A DNA stretch of 64,000 nucleotides from Gammaproteobacteria bacterium (GTDB taxonomy: Bacteria; Pseudomonadota; Gammaproteobacteria; Pseudomonadales; Azotimanducaceae). Position numbers and translations under genes: made by a program. Under the pieces are notes generated by a model, which saw only the letters and a list, made by a program, of their open reading frames with translations, did not search any database and was not told where the DNA came from. The stretch is taken from NCBI GenBank assembly GCA_021773565.1, contig JAJFJZ010000028.1:1-64000 (forward strand), given 5' to 3'. This document shows, one piece after another, positions 24,619-33,665 of the stretch; position 1 is the first letter of the stretch; each line of letters starts with the position of its first letter.

Positions 24619-26274
24619 ATGGTCAATTTTTCTTTCAGAATTTTGTGCGTGGTAGCATTGTTGATACCTACGCTTGTGTTTTCATCCACTATTAGTGGAG
24701 TGGTTAAATCTTCAGAAGGGTCGGTAATTAGTGGTGCCTTGTTGACTCTGATTGCTCGCGATGGTCTGTACTCTGAAACAGCTTATAGCGATAGGCATGG
24801 CCGCTTTAAAATGGTAAGCGCTCAGCAGGGAGTGTTGACACTCAGAGCGCGCAAGGCATATTTTGCAGACAGTTCAATGTCGGTGGAGAGTGATAGGCAA
24901 CTGACTATTACTCTACAGAAACTTTCATCTGAATCTGAAATATCAGATCAGTTGAGTGCCAGTGCACATTTCACCAATATCCATTTTGATGATCCTCAGG
25001 CACGTAAGTTCTTCCAGGTTGATTGTGTAAGCTGTCACCAGCTTGGCAACAGCTTTACCCGCAGACCGCGTAGCACAGAATATTGGCAATCCGTTGTGCG
25101 CCGAATGCTTGGTTTCTGGGGTGTAACAGATGAGAAATGGATAAAGCAGTATACCTCTGTGCTGAAAGCCGGGTTTGATGGCAATTCCGTAGTTTCCAGG
25201 CAGCAGCATAATGTAGATCCACTGGCTCAGAATGCCCGCGTACAAGAGTGGAAGCTACCAGACGGGTTGATTTCGCACGATGTGGAATTCCATGAAGCGG
25301 ATGGAAAGTTTTACACGGTTGATCAGAATGCCGATCGCATCTATATAACCGACCCGATTTTGAACACAACTGAAACGTTTAACCTGCCGGAGATGGGCTT
25401 ACCACAGGGTGGTAAATTTTTCACCGTTTTTGGAGACTCCAACCCCATGGGTTTAAGTATCAGGCATGGGCCGCATAGTCTTCAGGAGGGTCCAAATGGT
25501 CACTTTTACACAACCAATGCTATAGGTGGCCAGATCGGAGAATTTGACCCGGCCAAGAGAACTTACGCGACATTTGAGGTGGGTGGAAAGGCGATGTATC
25601 CTCATACATTGCGCTTCGATGATCAGGGGCAGATCTGGTTTACCATTACTATGTCCAATCAGTTGGGCCGTTTTAACCCGAATAGTGGTGAGATGACACT
25701 GCTGGATTTACCGGCAACCTCGCTTCGACCCGAAGTTCCGGTGTTTACTCCCTACGGAATTGATGTAAGTCCCGTAGATGGCAGTATTTGGTACAGCCGC
25801 TTGCATGCCAATAAAATTGGTCGTGTTGACGCGAAAACGCTTAAGATTCAGGAATTTGAACCGCCCCTAATCGGTCCGCGTAGATTAAGGTTCGATGCAG
25901 CAGGGATACTCTGGATTCCTGCATTTGGTGACGGTTCGATTGTCAGGCTTAACCCCACCACCATGGAATACACGACCTATGCTTTGCCTACTCTTGCGGA
26001 TAATGAAATCGAAGCACCCTACGCCGTTGCTGTTCATCCTGAGACTCAGGAGGTATGGGTAACCGCGAATATGTCTGACCGGGTATTTCGGTTTTTTCCT
26101 AAAGAAGAGCGCTTTGTAAGCTATCCACTACCTACGCGTGGAACATATATGCGCGATATAATTTTTCTACCAGACGACCGGGTTTGCGGTGCCAGTAGCC
26201 CGGTGCCTGCTGTAGCTGTAGTAGAAGGTGGTATGCAGGCCATTATCTGTATAGAGCCTAATGATGGGGATTGA
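24619..26274 (+). CDS. Periplasmic cytochrome c fused to Vgb-like beta-propeller
   Basis: A 551-residue exported protein in three parts: signal peptide (to ~22), a carboxypeptidase-regulatory-like beta domain (ISGVVKSSEGSVISGALLTL, ~25-100), and a haem-binding region with CVSCH at 136-140 and Q-L-G-N after it. From ~215 it continues into a beta-propeller with repeated F-D-x-x-G-x-I-W-F/IPAF words, like virginiamycin B lyase and SMP-30 relatives. The start at 24619 follows AAGGA by 7 bases; longer in-frame starts overlap the VOC gene. It may be a periplasmic lyase or dehydrogenase that feeds electrons to the haem. Function inferred only. Confidence 0.8.
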   Translation: MVNFSFRILCVVALLIPTLVFSSTISGVVKSSEGSVISGALLTLIARDGLYSETAYSDRHGRFKMVSAQQGVLTLRARKAYFADSSMSVESDRQLTITLQKLSSESEISDQLSASAHFTNIHFDDPQARKFFQVDCVSCHQLGNSFTRRPRSTEYWQSVVRRMLGFWGVTDEKWIKQYTSVLKAGFDGNSVVSRQQHNVDPLAQNARVQEWKLPDGLISHDVEFHEADGKFYTVDQNADRIYITDPILNTTETFNLPEMGLPQGGKFFTVFGDSNPMGLSIRHGPHSLQEGPNGHFYTTNAIGGQIGEFDPAKRTYATFEVGGKAMYPHTLRFDDQGQIWFTITMSNQLGRFNPNSGEMTLLDLPATSLRPEVPVFTPYGIDVSPVDGSIWYSRLHANKIGRVDAKTLKIQEFEPPLIGPRRLRFDAAGILWIPAFGDGSIVRLNPTTMEYTTYALPTLADNEIEAPYAVAVHPETQEVWVTANMSDRVFRFFPKEERFVSYPLPTRGTYMRDIIFLPDDRVCGASSPVPAVAVVEGGMQAIICIEPNDGD

Positions 26275-26292
26275 ATTACGGAAGTTCGGTCA

Positions 26293-27426
26293 GTGAGTAA
26301 CGGAGATCTCTTTGCACTAACTATTCCCAAGTGGGGCATGGCTATGACCACAGGTACCGTGCTGGATTGGCTGGTCGTAGAAGGAGATAAAATTGAAAAG
26401 GGTGATGAAGTTCTTGAGGTAGAGTCAGACAAAATTGCCGGAGTTGTCGAGTCGAACAATGCTGGTTTTCTGGTTCTGGTTGTAGCTGCTCCCGGAGATG
26501 AATTACCGGTTGGTGCCCTGCTTGGAGTGATTGCCAAGGGTGATGTCAACCCTGATCTTGTGGACGCTTTCGTAGATCACTTTCATAAGAACTTTACCCC
26601 GGAAGCACCCGGAGCGAGTGACGATGTCGCAGCGCTGGAGGTCTTTGTGGGCGGTACGCGAATAGCGTACCAGCATAGCCCGGCACCTGATAACAATAAT
26701 TTTTTGCCGATACTTTTTGTTCACGGTTTTGGTGGTGACCAGAATAGTTGGCTATTTAACACAGTAGAACTGAGCAGTAATCGCGCTGTGTATGCACTTG
26801 ATCTGCCTGGCCATGGAAGCTCCGCAAAAACGATTGATGATGGTACATTGAAAGAACTGGCAGGCATTGTTAGTGCGTTTATAATTGCTATTGGTGTACC
26901 TAAAATGCATCTGGTTGGGCACTCACTTGGTGCCGCCATTTCACTGGAACTTTGTAAGTTAACACCCGGACAGGTTGCCTCTTTAACCTTACTGGGGAGT
27001 GCCGGAGAGGGAACCTTGGTTAATCGAGCCTATATTGAGGGCTTTGTAAGTGCAAAGCGACGCAAAGAAATAAAACCATTGTTGCAACAGTTGTTTTCCA
27101 CTCCAGAACTGGTTAATCGAGATATGGTTGAGGGGGTATTGCGGGCAAAGCGAATTGAAGGGGCCGAAAACTGCCTGCGGAGTATAGCCGAGGCGTCTCT
27201 TTTAGGTCCTGTATCAATACCCACATATGAATCGTTGGGCAGTGTTAACACACCAATACAAATCATTTGGGGTAGAGAGGATAAAATTGCAGATGTATCG
27301 CAGACGGATAAACTTGTTGGACGCCTTGATGTTCATATAATTGAAAATGCAGGACACATGGTTCATATGGAAGCGGCTGCAACAGTGAATGGGCTTATTG
27401 CCGCTTTTATAGCCGTGCGAGAATAA
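26293..27426 (+). CDS. acoC: Lipoyl-domain alpha/beta hydrolase (acetoin dehydrogenase E2, AcoC-like)
   Basis: A 377-residue fusion starting at GTG. Residues ~6-80 form a lipoyl domain: IPKWGMAMTTGTVLDWLV and the lipoylation site ESDKIAG with Lys47. Residues ~130-375 form an alpha/beta hydrolase: LFVHGFGGDQNSW, nucleophile elbow GHSLGAA, late NAGHMVHME with the His. This architecture is that of AcoC, the E2 of acetoin dehydrogenase, rather than of pyruvate dehydrogenase E2, and supports the acyloin/diketone reading of the operon. It lies eight genes after the receptor, separated from E1 by the SDR/VOC/propeller genes. Confidence 0.87.
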   Translation: MSNGDLFALTIPKWGMAMTTGTVLDWLVVEGDKIEKGDEVLEVESDKIAGVVESNNAGFLVLVVAAPGDELPVGALLGVIAKGDVNPDLVDAFVDHFHKNFTPEAPGASDDVAALEVFVGGTRIAYQHSPAPDNNNFLPILFVHGFGGDQNSWLFNTVELSSNRAVYALDLPGHGSSAKTIDDGTLKELAGIVSAFIIAIGVPKMHLVGHSLGAAISLELCKLTPGQVASLTLLGSAGEGTLVNRAYIEGFVSAKRRKEIKPLLQQLFSTPELVNRDMVEGVLRAKRIEGAENCLRSIAEASLLGPVSIPTYESLGSVNTPIQIIWGREDKIADVSQTDKLVGRLDVHIIENAGHMVHMEAAATVNGLIAAFIAVRE

Positions 27427-27447
27427 ATAACCTGGAGGGTTGGTGAT

Positions 27448-28077
27448 ATGTCTATATCGAAAGTGATGGTTTTCTTTTGTGTGGTTTTTTTTAGCGTATG
27501 CCTGCTGGCAGATGAAAAACTTGTGCTCGAATTTGATCTGGAAAATGACGTTCTTTCAATGTCTCATAGCGTTCCAAATTTTCTGTTCGAACCCACGCGT
27601 AACTATTCTGGTGACTCAGATGTGAATATTAACGATATGTCCTTTCCAGCGCTTGGTCATCATCTGGTAGCGACAGGTCTGGTTAGAATTGACAATGAAG
27701 TTATTGGCATAGTTACAGAGCAGGAAATTATCTATGTAGATGCGATCACGCAGAAACCAATGGCCGAATCGATGTGGCTAATTCGCTTGAATGCTCCGGG
27801 CATTACAGGGTTTATGTCAGTGCTTCAAAAGGAAGATGCTTCACCGATATTCTCCCTTGTGGAAAAGGCGCAAGAAAACCAGGATAAAGTCTGGCCTGAC
27901 GAATGGCAAATGTTTTTGTCAACGGTGGGTAAACAAAGCGTGCAGTTTGCTTCCGGTGATTTGCAGAAATATCAGGGTGGGATATTCGAGGAATATAACG
28001 GCTTAAATTTGGCGGATTTTGCAAAGCTGGGCCGGTTTAGGGGAAAGATTCAGTTTGTAATTTACCCCCATGAATAA
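27448..28077 (+). CDS. Secreted protein of unknown function
   Basis: A 209-residue protein with a signal peptide (MSISKVMVFFCVVFFSVCLLA-DEK). GGAGG lies ahead of the ATG. The mature part is acidic with alternating beta segments and a Trp-rich middle; no cysteine cluster, lipobox or family motif was recognised. It ends the plus-strand catabolic operon and converges with the LuxR-type gene seven bases later. It could be a periplasmic helper of the pathway, but there is no direct evidence. Confidence 0.7.
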   Translation: MSISKVMVFFCVVFFSVCLLADEKLVLEFDLENDVLSMSHSVPNFLFEPTRNYSGDSDVNINDMSFPALGHHLVATGLVRIDNEVIGIVTEQEIIYVDAITQKPMAESMWLIRLNAPGITGFMSVLQKEDASPIFSLVEKAQENQDKVWPDEWQMFLSTVGKQSVQFASGDLQKYQGGIFEEYNGLNLADFAKLGRFRGKIQFVIYPHE

Positions 28078-28083
28078 CCCAAT

Positions 28084-29232
28084 TTAGTGCTGCCCTACCA
28101 TTTTACTAATCAGGCTGGTGCGGTTGTGCACTTTTACTTTCGCATAGATAGAACGTAGATGGTTCTGTACAGTTCGGCCACTTATACAAAGGTTGTCCGC
28201 GATCTGTAAGTTGGTCAACCCGAGACTTACAAGATTGGTGATGTCGACCTGTCTGGGTGTAAGTTTAAACTGGACAAGCAGTTCCGGATAAATTCCGTTG
28301 CTTTGTCGGGCCCCAAAAAATATCAGAAAGCGTAATCCGCTCGCTCCGCAATCATAGGGGTGAAGGTGAACTGTGATCGTGTGACCGCTTGCCAGCTCCA
28401 CATTGAAGTTCTCGTAGTACTTATCTTGATAAGAGCTTCCAAGCATTCGTTTAAGGTTGTCACAGCGGCCTAATATTTCGTTTGGAATCTCCATTGATAA
28501 TGCCAAGGTGAGATTGTTGGCCCTGGTTTGTAGAATGCCGGTGATATTTCCAAAAGTACTTATTGGGGTGCAACTGGAATCTAGTATGACTACGCCGGTG
28601 TAATGCCTGTCTGCTGCCAGAACTCTGATTATATGCTCGCGTTCATTGGTTTTATTTGAGGCGTCTATTTTTTGTACTGCAGCGGATAGGAATGGGGAAA
28701 GCAAATTGGCCTTGGTTGCATCACTTTCTGAAAAGGCTGGTGTTCCAGCTGCACGATGAAGGCCAAACAAGCCGATTGGTTGCCCATCTTTAACCAATCC
28801 CAAAATCATTATGTGGTATACAGATTGAGGCCTGAGAAATTCGCGATAGAACCTGGTTCGGATAAATTGTTTGTGTGAAATAACCTCAGACGAAATTACT
28901 ACATGGTCGTCGGGTGTTTGGTGCTGGAGAAATCGGGATACAAATGGGTCCTGGTTTTGATAGTCGGTGCACCAGACTTCCGGGCCGTTGTTTGGTACGC
29001 CATATACCGAGCCTCCTTCAAAGCTCCATTGCTGATCTGTACCGGATATACCCAGATACACCCCGCTGGAGGCACCTACACAATCTTCCATCAACCGAAA
29101 AGTTTGATTTTGCAGATCCTGTAAATTGTCGCACTCCAAAGCTGTGCGACCTACGGTCAACACTGCGTTGAGGTCTCTTGCAGCAAGCTGTTTCATCCGC
29201 TCGATACCATTATTAATAAAGGTTGATCCCAA
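28084..29232 (-). CDS. LuxR-family transcriptional regulator
   Basis: A 382-residue regulator with a C-terminal LuxR/GerE helix-turn-helix (~318-378: LTPRQVDITNLVSLGLTNLQ, IADNLCISGRTVQNHLRSIY). The N-terminal ~200 residues look like a GAF-type sensor (YLGISGTDQQW, YHIMILGLVKDGQPIGLFGL). It is not a quorum-sensing autoinducer-binding domain by visible motifs. It is convergent with the catabolic operon and within the same repeat-bounded segment, so it is the natural candidate regulator, possibly through the palindrome at 16956-16971. That pairing is inference. Confidence 0.87.
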   Translation of the reverse strand: MGSTFINNGIERMKQLAARDLNAVLTVGRTALECDNLQDLQNQTFRLMEDCVGASSGVYLGISGTDQQWSFEGGSVYGVPNNGPEVWCTDYQNQDPFVSRFLQHQTPDDHVVISSEVISHKQFIRTRFYREFLRPQSVYHIMILGLVKDGQPIGLFGLHRAAGTPAFSESDATKANLLSPFLSAAVQKIDASNKTNEREHIIRVLAADRHYTGVVILDSSCTPISTFGNITGILQTRANNLTLALSMEIPNEILGRCDNLKRMLGSSYQDKYYENFNVELASGHTITVHLHPYDCGASGLRFLIFFGARQSNGIYPELLVQFKLTPRQVDITNLVSLGLTNLQIADNLCISGRTVQNHLRSIYAKVKVHNRTSLISKMVGQH

Positions 29233-29717
29233 AAGGTCTCCTTCAAGACTATACGTAGGTCAATTTGGTACGTCTACAAATTAAGGATTAAGCGAATTTC
29301 GTGAAATGGGTGCATGGAATGCGTATTTGTGAGGTCCGGGCCGTTATATTTGAGAAATGACCTTGCATTTATACTATGTGGTGCCTAGTACACCCCAATG
29401 AGTATGTTTTCCTTCAAAGCAACGTTATAGACATCTCCACGCTCAATGTAGAATCCGATCGCTTCCTTCCAGCACAATCGAAGCATGGGTCTTTACGTGC
29501 GTTATTTCTTTGGTCAGATAGTACACTGAACTGTCCGCTGTGGGCGCAATTGAGCTGGTTACCGCGCAAGACAGTGTAAGCGGTGGCATAAAACAACAGG
29601 TTCAACCGCACCCTGAAATATACAGTACATGCTCGTGAGGAATTTAAGGCTTTTGAGGAATGTCTGCCTGCTCTACAGGCTGCATAGACACTGGTATTTA
29701 TATGAAATCCCAATCCC

Positions 29718-29765
29718 CTGGGGGTGTGGTGGTCGCAAGTTCAAATCTTGCCGTCCCGACCAAAT
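29718..29765 (+). repeat. 48-bp direct repeat, copy 2: tRNA-Pro(GGG) 3' part, probable att site
   Basis: Identical to 13229-13276 and in the same orientation. It again contains the anticodon loop CTGGGGG, variable region, T-arm and acceptor strand through ACCA (CCA ends 29762). Homology between the two copies stops at the anticodon loop on one side and three bases past CCA on the other, the usual limits of tRNA-directed site-specific integration. No intact tRNA gene and no integrase lie in the window. Confidence 0.8.
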
Positions 29766-29917
29766 CTAGGACATATACTTTAGCTGTTGTCGTCGTCGCA
29801 AATCTGCGAGGCCTGGCCTCTGGCCCGTTCTATCTTGTCGTCCCGAGAATGTTCAGGCGATCACTCCGTTTGATTTTGGCAGCACGCCCCGACGATTGTT
29901 AATCTGGCGCTGCATCC

Positions 29918-29934
29918 GTTGTATAGTATACAAC
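29918..29934. promoter_or_regulatory. GntR-type operator candidate (17-bp palindrome)
   Basis: GTTGTATA-G-TATACAAC is a perfect dyad ~120 bases upstream of gntR. It is a spaced variant of the TTGTATACAA word that occurs three more times around the gene. Confidence 0.6.
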
Positions 29935-29985
29935 TGGGGTTGATATCGTGTGGAACTGGCGGTATCTAGCATTGCAATCGCGAAC

Positions 29986-29995
29986 TTGTATACAA
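29986..29995. promoter_or_regulatory. GntR-type operator candidate TTGTATACAA (gntR promoter)
   Basis: A perfect 10-bp palindrome ~60 bases upstream of the gntR start, well placed for autoregulation. FCD-type GntR proteins commonly bind sites with a GTATAC-like core. Confidence 0.65.
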
Positions 29996-30053
29996 TTGGC
30001 TTGAGGAATTCTACAAAAATCGGTTCTTTCCAACTAATCACGACGTCAAAATT

Positions 30054-30704
30054 ATGAAAGCGGCACAACACGCCTATAACACCTTGCGCGCATCGATCAT
30101 AGATGGCAGCTACCCACCTGGAACTCGTGTAACGGAACAGGAGGTGGCAGCCTCGGCTGGGGTAAGCCGCACTCCTGTTCGCGAAGCTTTGCAACGACTT
30201 GAGGCAGAGGGCCTGCTCAGTTTTGTTCCGCACCAGGGCGCGGTGGTCACCAGTTGGAGCCCTCGCGATGCCGCAGATATTTTTGAACTGCGAGCGATGC
30301 TTGAGGGGTATGTGGCCCGTCTTGCTTCGGCGCGCGCCAGCGATGAAGATATTGCCGAACTGCGTCGACTTGCCTTGCAACAAAGTCTGGAGGCGGAGGA
30401 GCGTTCGGTAGGGTACCTGGAACGCATAGCGGACTTGAACAGCCAATTTCATCAGCGCTTGCAGCTAACTGCTGCGAGCGCTCGGCTACAGGCCACATTG
30501 ACGACGCTGTCGAGCGTACCACTGGTGCTTCAAACATTTCGCGACTACAGCAATGAAGACCTGACCCGAAGCGCACACCACCATCGTGAACTCGTAGAAG
30601 CCATAGAATCCCGGGATGGCGACTGGGCGGCTGCCGTAATGTGCGCACATATAATGGCCGCCAGGCGCGCATTTAATGCGAAGCACCAGCAACCATCAGC
30701 GTGA
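30054..30704 (+). CDS. GntR-family (FCD domain) transcriptional regulator
   Basis: A 216-residue regulator. A winged helix is seen at ~7-70 (LRASIIDGSYPPGTRVTEQE, VSRTPVREALQRLEAEGL) and an all-helical FCD ligand domain at ~78-205 with metal/ligand His candidates in NSQFHQRL and HHHRELVEAI. Such proteins usually repress degradation genes until the substrate or an intermediate binds. It is followed by a TonB receptor and a CoA-dependent pathway, with TTGTATACAA palindromes before both gntR and the receptor, so it most likely controls both. Confidence 0.9.
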   Translation: MKAAQHAYNTLRASIIDGSYPPGTRVTEQEVAASAGVSRTPVREALQRLEAEGLLSFVPHQGAVVTSWSPRDAADIFELRAMLEGYVARLASARASDEDIAELRRLALQQSLEAEERSVGYLERIADLNSQFHQRLQLTAASARLQATLTTLSSVPLVLQTFRDYSNEDLTRSAHHHRELVEAIESRDGDWAAAVMCAHIMAARRAFNAKHQQPSA

Positions 30705-30739
30705 ATGAACCTACGAAATTGTCCTGCACAAATATGTTG

Positions 30740-30749
30740 TTGTATACAA
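30740..30749. promoter_or_regulatory. GntR-type operator candidate TTGTATACAA (receptor promoter, distal)
   Basis: A perfect 10-bp palindrome between gntR and the second TonB receptor, 62 bases from the next identical copy (about six helical turns). This fits cooperative or looped binding. Confidence 0.65.
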
Positions 30750-30801
30750 TACATTGAATTGGTAGTAATTTAATGCTGGCTGTGGCCTTTGAACATCTAT
30801 A

Positions 30802-30811
30802 TTGTATACAA
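30802..30811. promoter_or_regulatory. GntR-type operator candidate TTGTATACAA (receptor promoter, proximal)
   Basis: A perfect 10-bp palindrome ~100 bases upstream of the receptor start, identical to the copies at 29986 and 30740. Confidence 0.65.
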
Positions 30812-30912
30812 TGACCGCATCATGGAGTCCACATCCTCTGTTTGATATGGATGAAACGGGGATCTGGCCTGAATAATAACTTGGAAGACACTGAAACTTC
30901 GGGGAATTAACA

Positions 30913-33501
30913 ATGACAATTTCAATACTGCGACCCTTGGGCATAACAGTCTGCGCAATTGCTGCCAGCTCGGTTCTCACACCGGGTGTTTTATCAGCGC
31001 AGGAATCCTCAGTCGACAATGATAATTTTGTGGTAGAAGAGGTGATCGTGACGGCCCGGCGCAGATCAGAGAGTCTGTTAGATGTGCCTGGTAGTGTTAC
31101 CGCCTTAACTTCCGGCATTCTTGAAAGCGCCGGTGTCAGTCGTGCAGAAGACTTTATTGCGCTCACACCCGGAGTGAGCATGGTTAATGCCGCCGAAGTG
31201 GGTGATACCCAGGTCAATATTCGCGGCATCAATGGAACGCGTGATGCGGAGAGTAGCTTCGCCTATTTGGTAGACGGGATTCTTTATACCAACCCGGCTG
31301 CTTTCAATAGGGAGTATACAAACCTGCAGCAAATTGAAATTTTTAAAGGCCCCCAGGGCGCAATCTATGGTCGCAGTGCAGCAGCCGGAGCAATAATTGT
31401 CACCACTAAGGCGCCAGGCTATGAGAGCGAATTCAGTGGAAAACTCAGTGCTGCTGAAGACGATACCTATACCGGCCAGTTATCCTATTCCGGTCCCATT
31501 ATAGAAGATGAACTGCATTTTAATGTGTCGGCTGACTGGCGTGAAACGGACGGGTTTTATAAAAACAAATTTCAGAATAACTCGTCTATCGTAGATACCT
31601 ATGAGGGCTATAATATTAATGCACGGTTGGTGTGGGATCAGAGCGAATCCCTGCGCATAGACAGTAAGCTGCGCTATGGAGAAGTTGATGCATCCTCTAT
31701 CGTATTTAATTCTATATTTCACCTGCCTGTGTTCGCAGACGGGACCAATACACCCGCCGCTAACCTGGACAGTAACGACGTAGATTTCGAGTTCAACCCC
31801 AACATAGTTTCTGACAACGATCAGGAGAGCTTCGAGTTCTCCACGAAGTTTGAGTACGAGATGGAGGAAATGACACTTACGGGTTGGGTTTTATATAGCG
31901 ATATCCAAAACGATTTGATTTCTGACGGTACTTCGGCGGCCTTCGGTTTTTTTAATGGAGACGCGGCCTGTCAGCAATCTGTCACCGACCTGAATGCAGC
32001 GGGTGTGCAGTTACCGTCGCCTCAGTTTATTGGTCAGTCACCAGTTGGAGTCATTTTTGACCCCAACGGGTCATTTCTTGGGGCGTATACGCCAACCACC
32101 TGTGATGGTATTCAAGAGCAGGAGCGTGACCAGGAAGACTTGAGTTTCGAACTCCGCCTGGCGTCCTCCGGCGACGAGCCACTGAGCTGGATGGCTGGCG
32201 TGTACTATCTGGATATCAACCGCCAGGTCGGTGTATCCTTGAACCGGGACAGTGGTAGTACGCCCAGAAGGGGCTTGCTGCAAGTCGGGGGTCCCAACAG
32301 TACGGCATCGTTGGTCTATGATGATTTTGACAGTGAGGTTTTTTCCGTTTTTGGCCAGCTTGAGTACGACCTGAATGATAGAACCGAGGTCTCTCTGGCC
32401 TTGCGCTATGACAATGAGAAACGCAAGGTTTCCAGCCTGGTGCCCAACGATGTGACCCAGCAGGTGATTGATCTCAATTTCGACGGGGTTTTTAATGACC
32501 CATTGAATCCGGGCTTAAGCTCTCTGGTCAATCCCAACGGTTTTATTCCCGGCCAAAGTAAAACCTTCAGCGAATTACAACCGAAGGTATCCTTGAGCTA
32601 TGCACTGTCAGATGATACTCGCTTATTTGCCAGCTGGGGTGTCGGTTTTAAAGCCGGGGGCTTCAATAATTCTGGCAGCGCAGCGACGGTCAATATTTTC
32701 AACAACGGTTTTATCAACGGCGGCATAGGCATCAATTTTGCAGATAATCTAGGTGTACCGCTCCCCGTTATTACGGATGATTATGATAAAGAAACATCCA
32801 GTGCTTTCGAGGCGGGATTCAAATCCGAATTGCTCGATGGACGATTGCAGTTGGAGGGCGCTGCCTATTACACAAAAGTTGACGATATGCAGTTCTTCGA
32901 ATTCTTCGTCGGTACGTTTGGGCTACTGCGTGTCGTATCCAATCTTGACGAGGTTGAGGTTTTGGGCGTCGAGCTGGGAGCCACCTACCACTTCAATGAG
33001 AACTTCAGACTCTATGCCGGGGGTAACATCGTTGACAGTGAGATCAAGAAAAATAGCTCTCGCCCGGATACTGTTGGCAATGAATCACCTTATACACCGG
33101 ACTATACTTTTAACTTAGCGCTCGATATGAACTTCCCCTTGTCTGGAAATATGGACATTGTTGCCCGTGTTGATGCGCTGTTTATTGGCGATACCTGGTT
33201 TCATACAGTTCAGGAAGGGCAGCGACCTACGATTTTCCAACCACTCTTTGAACTCGGTTTTGGTACCGGTGCGGGCGCACTTGGAATTGCGGATTTTTCC
33301 AATGCGCAACGCGATGCATACACAACGATTGATTTGCGAGTGGGTCTCGAAGGCGAAACCTGGGCTGTAACGGCCTTTGTACAAAATCTGACTGATGAGA
33401 AGTACCTGGAAGAAGTAATACCCGCTCCGGAGTTTGGCGGAACCTTCGATCATCCCGGAAGCCGTCGAAGAGCTGGTGTCGAACTTACTTTCAATTTCTA
33501 G
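30913..33501 (+). CDS. TonB-dependent outer-membrane receptor
   Basis: An 862-residue receptor with a signal peptide ending near LSA-QESS, a TonB-box region (VVEEVIVTARRRSESLLDVP), a plug (YLVDGILYTNP, QIEIFKGPQGAIYGRSAAAG) and a beta-barrel finishing GVELTFNF. The architecture is like the first receptor in this window, but the two sequences differ clearly outside the plug motifs. Preceded by two TTGTATACAA sites, it is probably induced through the GntR protein. The genes that follow suggest that it imports the substrate of the CoA-transferase/hydantoinase pathway. Confidence 0.92.
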   Translation: MTISILRPLGITVCAIAASSVLTPGVLSAQESSVDNDNFVVEEVIVTARRRSESLLDVPGSVTALTSGILESAGVSRAEDFIALTPGVSMVNAAEVGDTQVNIRGINGTRDAESSFAYLVDGILYTNPAAFNREYTNLQQIEIFKGPQGAIYGRSAAAGAIIVTTKAPGYESEFSGKLSAAEDDTYTGQLSYSGPIIEDELHFNVSADWRETDGFYKNKFQNNSSIVDTYEGYNINARLVWDQSESLRIDSKLRYGEVDASSIVFNSIFHLPVFADGTNTPAANLDSNDVDFEFNPNIVSDNDQESFEFSTKFEYEMEEMTLTGWVLYSDIQNDLISDGTSAAFGFFNGDAACQQSVTDLNAAGVQLPSPQFIGQSPVGVIFDPNGSFLGAYTPTTCDGIQEQERDQEDLSFELRLASSGDEPLSWMAGVYYLDINRQVGVSLNRDSGSTPRRGLLQVGGPNSTASLVYDDFDSEVFSVFGQLEYDLNDRTEVSLALRYDNEKRKVSSLVPNDVTQQVIDLNFDGVFNDPLNPGLSSLVNPNGFIPGQSKTFSELQPKVSLSYALSDDTRLFASWGVGFKAGGFNNSGSAATVNIFNNGFINGGIGINFADNLGVPLPVITDDYDKETSSAFEAGFKSELLDGRLQLEGAAYYTKVDDMQFFEFFVGTFGLLRVVSNLDEVEVLGVELGATYHFNENFRLYAGGNIVDSEIKKNSSRPDTVGNESPYTPDYTFNLALDMNFPLSGNMDIVARVDALFIGDTWFHTVQEGQRPTIFQPLFELGFGTGAGALGIADFSNAQRDAYTTIDLRVGLEGETWAVTAFVQNLTDEKYLEEVIPAPEFGGTFDHPGSRRRAGVELTFNF

Positions 33502-33665
33502 CTTGTTGGAACTGTTTAGCGAGGCTTGAAGAGCCACAGGTTTGTCTCGGTCTTCTTTAATCCTGGTCATCGATGCGCTCGCACGTCTATAAGTGTCTAC
33601 GTGTTCTTTAATCGAAAGCTCACTCTGGAAGGCCCCATGATAACTGTACAGGAACTAACACAAGT

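Larger units (their letters stand above)
29233..30053. promoter_or_regulatory. 820-base intergenic region: att-like repeat and GntR operators
   Basis: No gene with support is present. The region holds the second 48-bp tRNA-Pro-derived repeat (29718-29765) and two regulator-like palindromes (29918-29934 and 29986-29995) ahead of gntR. The first ~450 bases after the LuxR start, including its promoter, show nothing distinctive. A TTG/GTG-started short frame across the repeat is an artefact of the tRNA sequence. Confidence 0.5.
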
